A stretch of DNA of 64,000 nt from Seiridium cupressi. Its lineage: Eukaryota; Ascomycota; Sordariomycetes; Amphisphaeriales; Sporocadaceae. A model generated the notes under the pieces. That model worked only from the letters and a program-made list of their open reading frames with translations, was not told where the DNA came from and made no database searches. The stretch's first letter is position 1; every line of letters starts with the position of its first letter. A program made the position numbers and the translations under genes. The stretch covers positions 434,001 through 498,000 of the forward strand of contig JARVKI010000021.1 in the NCBI GenBank assembly GCA_036674765.1. Direction: 5' to 3'. Positions 58,601 through 64,000 of the stretch are shown here, one piece after another.

Positions 58601-60287
58601 GGAGGCGGTCTATGGCCGAGGTCCGGACCGGTGGACAGGTCTCACGACGAGTCGCGAAAGGAGAGATCATGATGCATAGAGTAAAAGATGGCCCGAAATG
58701 GTGGGGCCAAGAAGTATGGCACGGTACTCTCCTCTCGCTGGAGATGCTCCGTCAGCCTGGTTTTGTTATCATGGCCTTGTACTCGGCTTGGATCTATGCA
58801 CAAGTCGTCTTGCTCATTGTAGTAAGTTTGAAACCCAGGGGAACTTGTCTTCGTCTCTACTGACTGAATGCGTGCGGTAGCTCCTTGGTTCGCTGACATC
58901 GAGATACTATCGGCTGCGGGCCACTTTCGTGGGTGCTGCTGTGTCGTCTATCGCCATTGGTGCTCTCGCAGCGGTGCCCTTCCAGAAAGCAAATATTTTC
59001 TCGCGGGCGCGACATAGACCTACGATTTCAAATGCCCGAACTATTGACCGCCGGCTGACCTGGACGTCGCACCTGGTCCGTCGTGCGATTTTCACGATTA
59101 CGTTGCCTGTCGCCGGTGTCATGTATGCAATCGTGTCCTTCGGCCCTCCTGTTCATCTGATTTTCCCTTGTTTATTTGCCGCAATGGTCGGATTCCTCTC
59201 TTGTCTTGCAGTCTCAGAATGCAATGGCATATTGATGGAAACATGGGATTGCTCCGATCTACAGACTGGAATGACGGGTCGCTCCAGGAGCTCCAAAAAT
59301 CGGAGGAAGAAGACGAATTATTCTTCATTTCCCAGAGTACAAGCAGGATTTGCTATTATACACAGTCTGGGGTTCATACTCGCCGCGGGTGCAACCAGCA
59401 TTGGAGGCATGGCTCAACGAAGCCTAGGTCAGAGAACTGCTACGGCAGTTGTTGCTGCCATCCTTCTTGTCTTGACATTACTTTTGCTATGTGTCCTCGC
59501 CCGCTTCAAGAAGGTTGAAATCATTCCCATATCGAGAACAATGGAGATGGACAAGTGGACAGAGGCCCGAAGGAACAGCGTGCGCCAGCAGGCCTCTCTG
59601 CTTGCTGCTGCCAAGGCTGCCGGTCGAAAGGATGCGAGCAAGATTCACGAGAAAGACATTGGTTAGAGGCCACTCATAGTTGGAAACCCCTTGGAAAAGC
59701 ACCGCCGCGTAAACATTCTTGAGCTTGGCGCCATGACTCGATGGACAGAGATAAGGAAGAGAAACCGGCTGGTTGACCTAGGCGCCCATGCACATCTCAA
59801 CCGTCGAGCTCTCGAGATTGCTCGTGATGAGCTCAGCCAGCGGAGCCAGGAAGTACTGGATGAACTTCACCGCGGTGGCGTTATGATGACCAATATTGTT
59901 CGCAAGGTCAGCAAGAGAAGCATGCGCGACAAATACAGTGAGACCTCCTCCATGGAAGAGGACGATGCAGCACGTAACACTCCTCGAGAAGTGGTACGCA
60001 CACCGACCGGCATCGTTCGCAATCATTCCAGCAAGCCAGGATCGCCATTTGTGGAGCGAGAGCGTTTTGTTGGGCAAGTACTATCGGAGGAAGAAGAAGC
60101 CCGTTCCGCAGATGAAAGCAGTGGTTCCGATACTGATGTCTACTCATCGCAACAAGATCGGGCACACGCCTCACATGTCATGCCTAAAGTGAGGCCGTAT
60201 CACGGGTTTGAGCACCAGAATCTCGAAGGTAAAAGTACACGTTCCGGCAGTTTGATTGAAGGCATGGCCTCTGAGCACCACCCGTAG
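55621..60287 (+). pseudogene. Large MFS transporter with two in-frame TAG codons
   Basis: Two exons, 55621..58821 and 58881..60287 (59-nt intron, GTAAGT donor), would encode 1535 residues if two TAG codons were sense: codon 943 (58447-58449, LGIWT-TAG-CFIGSLG) and codon 1329 (59664-59666, KDIG-TAG-RPLIVGNPLEKH). Neither can be removed by a credible intron, and the frame on both sides reads as transporter. Residues 1-775 are polar and disordered, with a SKVR repeat block. From ~780 come twelve-helix MFS segments (MVACFGTAMIGMILGIYAGI, LLPRGLMGISLGFANMNF, then SSNPHQEVV), with the MFS marker CNGILMETWDCSDLQTGMTG and a long charged C-tail. A cation/drug- or polyamine-type transporter is likely; the substrate is unknown. 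The gene is otherwise intact, so loss is recent, or the codons are polymorphic, misassembled or read through. Confidence 0.82.
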
Positions 60288-63200
60288 ATGACGACTAGCC
60301 GTTGTGCGAGACATCATGAATTGGGGATTTCATAACGGCCTAGAAGCTGCAATGTTGGCTGCGTCAAACTCCACGTGTTGGGAGGGGTTTTCCTATACGA
60401 CTTCCCTACAGGTCACTTTGTCAAGTATCTTGGGAGTAAGCAAGAGACATACAAAAATTCGTAACAGTAGCTAGCACAGAGAGAAAACAACGAAGTATGT
60501 GATCTCTCTTGGCTCTAGTTCGTGTAATGATGCTTTTGCTGTCACGAATATTCCCTGGCGAGCACGTATACACTATATGCCATTTAATGTAGAAACAGCA
60601 GGTTGCAGGGACTGCTCCAGAAGTATTGGTTAGGTCTTTGTTGCTCGTATGCTACTATATGTTGCTTCATACAGCCGTTGAGCATCAGCGAGGGCCTTTC
60701 GACTAACGTCCTCTATATTTGATTGAGATTGTCAGACCGTGCATTGACAAGAATCGCAAGCGTTCCAACCGCGTTACCGACGACCAAAAATATCTCCGCC
60801 GCTCTGGCCAGTACAGTCTTCAAATGAAAACAAGTCGGTGTGATATCTCTGAGTAATAGTCATCTACCCTGGCTATGTCGAATGAAGCTTCTGCAACCAT
60901 AACCATTAGGCAGGCACCATCACGTATTTGGACTGATTTGGCCCATTTGTGTGTCTGTAGCACATGGAGTTCAATGAGATTCCACGCAATCCTAGTATGG
61001 GTACTGCTAGGATGTTTCTCTGTTGAAAGAGTTGCAAGATCCGAACCACGCATCTAGCCGAGTATTGAGTCTTTCTTCATGTGCTGGCCGAGCCTTTACC
61101 TAGTTCCGGTGCCCTCATCAATCTCAGCTGTGCAGGCATGGATTTTCGGTACCTTCCGGTGGACATGTTGATATATGATTTGTACGATTCGCATCCATCT
61201 CTGTCACAGGAGAACTAGAGTATGCGTGGATTCTTTTTTATGTGTGTAAAGGACTCGAGCTTACGAATCAACAGCCAGCTGGGGTACATGATTCCAAACC
61301 CAGGATGATGGCTGCTGTCAGGTATGCGCAGAGCAGCAAGGAGGGACGGGTACAAGGCATGGGTGCAGCAGCATCGAGCAAGCAAACAGTTGATATGTCA
61401 CCTTTCTGCCAATCTCCACGCAACCCCTGGGGCGAGCTGTCATGCGCGCGTCATGTAAGTCGTGACAATACAATTGGCGGCTAGTCTATCCCAAGTGAAT
61501 CGTCATTCGTTGGAGCAGCAATCAAGTGATGGGTAGTTGCAGTTGTCTCATCGAGCGACTTCATGTGACCTCACTTGCCCGCGTTTCTCCATGGGTTCTT
61601 TCGGACTGGGGACGTGAGTATAGGGAAAAGCAGAATCGGCGATCTTTTCAATGTGCTGGGCAGCAACCAGGTCGTGACATGTGGCTCTACCTTTCCGGTG
61701 AGTTCACAAGCAGAAAACATGTTACCGTAGCATAACGGAATCCGAAGAGGTTCGCAGCCCTCAAGACTACCGATGACTGACCCCGAGGAAGCGAGAGCAA
61801 GTATGCAAGGCGTGCGTCATTCAGCGATAGGGGTCTCCTTACCCGCCGGCCATGAGGTGAATCAAAAGCAACGAGAACAATACATATCACAATCAAATTA
61901 GTCAGCACAGTCCTTTTTGTTTTGTTTTGGTTCGGGCAACGCCTGAACGCTGGGAACATGATGAGTGCATACCCGCGCTGAAAAGTGAGTCAATCCAGGG
62001 TTCATTTTCCCTGACGTGCTCTACCCGAAATCGGAACAGGGGACGGCGGCCGTACAGAAGAAATGCTTTAGGGCATGTAAAGATCAATATTGACAGGTCG
62101 CTTACGCACAAAGTGAGTCCAGCCCGCAGTCGTGCTCTGTGACAAGCCCCTGCTCGAAACGTGGTGGTCCTCTAGTATAACGGCCACCATTATTTTGACT
62201 TTAGAGGCGTCAGCCAAAGATTGGCCGGGTCGCGCCTTTCCGAGGCGCCTCAATTCCGGATGAACCCAGTCACGAATTGCTTTCCAGAAGCAGTTACAGA
62301 TATAGACTGCCAATCTCGACTTTGAGACAGAGCTGAATTAGAATTCTGTCTCTGTTAGCGGCTGGTTGCATGTACTCGGTAGCCCTTGCGTCGGCGAGCT
62401 ATGCAAGCTCGAGCCAATCGGCTTCAAAGGACAACGAGGTTTAAAAAAAAGTAAAAAGAAAGGAAACCTCACATGAAGGACCCCGATATGGGTTCAGCTT
62501 GACATCTAAGGTAATCTTGTACCCCTACGCCCCAAACGCATTGTGGGGGGTTTACTTATGTTATTTTATTTTAGCTCAGCTCAGTGGATTATGTTTCTTC
62601 CCAGTCATGAAAAGCAAGAAATCAAAACTGGAGTACAAACACTACAGCCGAACAGAAGCAAAGAACCATGGGGCTCAGACGTACGAAACGCTGAACGACC
62701 TTGGAGAACTAATTAGAGAGCACCTCACCGTCACTGTCAAAAAGACTTTTGGACCCGTACTCACGATATCCGGCAACCGGGGGCTGGCTGCAGGGGATCG
62801 AGATCGTTCGAACAAATCATGGAGGAATGTCCGAGCCGCGACGCAGCGTGTGGCAGATAACCGCTGTTGCGGCACGCGCAGGGCAAGCAAACAAAATTCC
62901 CAGAGGGCAGCAGCTCTCTCTATTCCCCATGCAAAGCGGCGATCACTGAACCCCTGAACAAAAGGCTCGGCCGTGGCATTGTTCATCTAGGGTGCAGCGA
63001 CAGCCAGCCTGCCAGATGCGGCTCTGAAGTCTAAAGTTGCCATACGATCAGAAAGGGGGGTACTCTCGAGCGAGCCTGAGTCAGGCATAGTGATGGGAGA
63101 GATCTTCCGCCATGGGCTTGGCGGACCATGCTCGCCCCAAAGACTCCGCTCAACAAGGGCGCAGAAGATCAGCGTGACACCACGCCTACCGTAGTGATAC

Positions 63201-64000
63201 TAGTATATCTATCTGTATTGGGTGACGAGTTCCTCGAGCCTCTTCGCCCGGGACACGTACGGACGTCACTTGTCACTTCCAGCCTCGTGAGGGAGCAACC
63301 CTGGTTCACGAAAGCGGAAGCAACCTCAACATAATGTTACTCGCCCGCCCGTCCGTCCAACGTACGGAACACGGTCTTCGTATCCAAGATCCTGCAAAGT
63401 AAGAATGAAGAGAAATCCCCGATTCGCGACGACAAAGGACGGATCAGGGTAGAGGTATCGAACCATTCTCATTTTCAGGCAGAGATCTTTGCTGATTCTA
63501 GTCTAGTTCCATTCGCAGAATGTGGGCAGGACACTAGGGATCGTCCCGACGAAGCCACAGAGTCGTACCGGCATCGACATGGGCTCTGGAGCTTAATGTC
63601 ACATTACCCTTTCCCCGGGGGGAGAACTGGTCCTGTTTCTCACAATCTCTGGACTAGGAAGTAACGGGGCAGCCGTTGACCAGGTCGTCATGAACGGTGG
63701 CTCGACGGCCATGGATTGCGTCGCTTGGATTTCTCTGGCCGCAGAAACCAATAACCGCGTACCACGAAACTCGTCGAAACCACCAACAGACCAACTGTGT
63801 AAAGGGCAGGGGGGGGGCGGGCTGGGACCCCTGGAAAAGTGACCTGTCAACCTGACTCCCCCGGGGTTGCAGCGCAGATGCTGACATGAACACTGGGGGT
63901 GGTGAAAAGAACGAGTGGCCATGTAGTCGCAGGAGAGGGCTTCACCTCACACGGCATGAAGTGATCGGGGAACTCTTGGATGCGAGCAGACGCCCTCGAC
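60288..64000. other. Right-edge gene-poor region
   Basis: 3.7 kb with no gene I can defend. Open frames are below 155 codons and without domain content; the largest, 62499-62957 (+), overlaps an equally long minus frame. It contains a tRNA-like relic near 62160 and a nine-G run near 63809. Composition is close to that of the other intergenic DNA, so I see no clear transposon border. Confidence 0.5.
62160..62211 (+). other. Possible tRNA-Gln-like 5' relic
   Basis: The bases from 62161 read TGGTCCTCTAGTATAACGGC, like the acceptor strand and D arm (pol III A box) of a fungal glutamine tRNA, and ATTTTGAC about 12 bases on resembles a UUG anticodon loop. The anticodon stem does not pair well, and no T arm (GGTTCGANTCC) or matching acceptor 3' strand follows, so this is not a functional tRNA. 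It could be a truncated tRNA gene or the head of a tRNA-derived SINE; chance similarity is also possible. Confidence 0.25.

Noticed and set aside
59662..59699. Intron that would remove the second TAG of the MFS gene
   Set aside because: The only GT...AG pairs are 18-38 nt long or break the frame, too short for this genome; the in-frame reading across TAG is better.
62499..62986. Overlapping frames of 152 codons (+) and 103 codons (-)
   Set aside because: Neither has a recognisable motif or a good start context, and they compete for the same DNA; I treat them as chance.
1..64000. CRISPR array, biosynthetic cluster or complete transposon
   Set aside because: No spaced direct repeats, no PKS/NRPS/terpene core enzyme, and no transposase or reverse-transcriptase motif in any frame.

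Overview
The window is nuclear DNA of a filamentous ascomycete (Pezizomycotina). The evidence is short introns, mostly 50-70 nt, with GT/AG borders and CTRAC-type branch sites, intergenic gaps of 0.5-2 kb, and a typical mould gene set: septation kinase SepH, an Nup2-type nucleoporin with a Ran-binding domain, a GPI-anchored GH72 enzyme, Zn2Cys6 regulators, an RTA1-family protein and a DUF3824 protein. I cannot fix the class or species from the sequence. All exon joins below were worked out by hand from reading frame, splice sites and family expectation.

Layout. 1-13 kb holds three metabolic genes: an NmrA/isoflavone-reductase-like NAD(P) protein (+), an ADGF-type adenosine deaminase (-), and a 1358-residue 5-oxoprolinase (-). 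13-18 kb holds a large disordered protein of unknown function (+), a DUF218 protein (+) and an alpha/beta hydrolase (-) that converges on it with 27 nt between the stop codons. 19-37 kb is a conserved housekeeping block: SepH (-, 12 exons), an unknown 410-residue protein (-), dihydrofolate synthase (+), the Nup2-like nucleoporin (-) and an SCP2 lipid-carrier protein (-).

38-45 kb looks accessory. It has two Zn2Cys6 regulators facing each other around an unknown 253-residue basic protein, then a decayed RTA1-family gene. 47-53 kb holds the GH72 cell-wall enzyme (+) and a 1140-residue DUF3824 repeat protein (-). 55-60 kb holds a very large MFS transporter gene (+) that is intact except for two in-frame TAG codons. 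The last 3.7 kb and the first 1.4 kb have no convincing gene.

No operon, CRISPR array, complete transposon or classic biosynthetic cluster is visible. The most notable signals are the double TAG in the MFS gene, with TAG also interrupting the RTA1 relic, all in a context compatible with CpA-to-TpA (RIP-like) mutation; a GC-AG intron; zinc clusters split by introns in both regulators; and repeated short motifs in the MFS tail and the DUF3824 protein.
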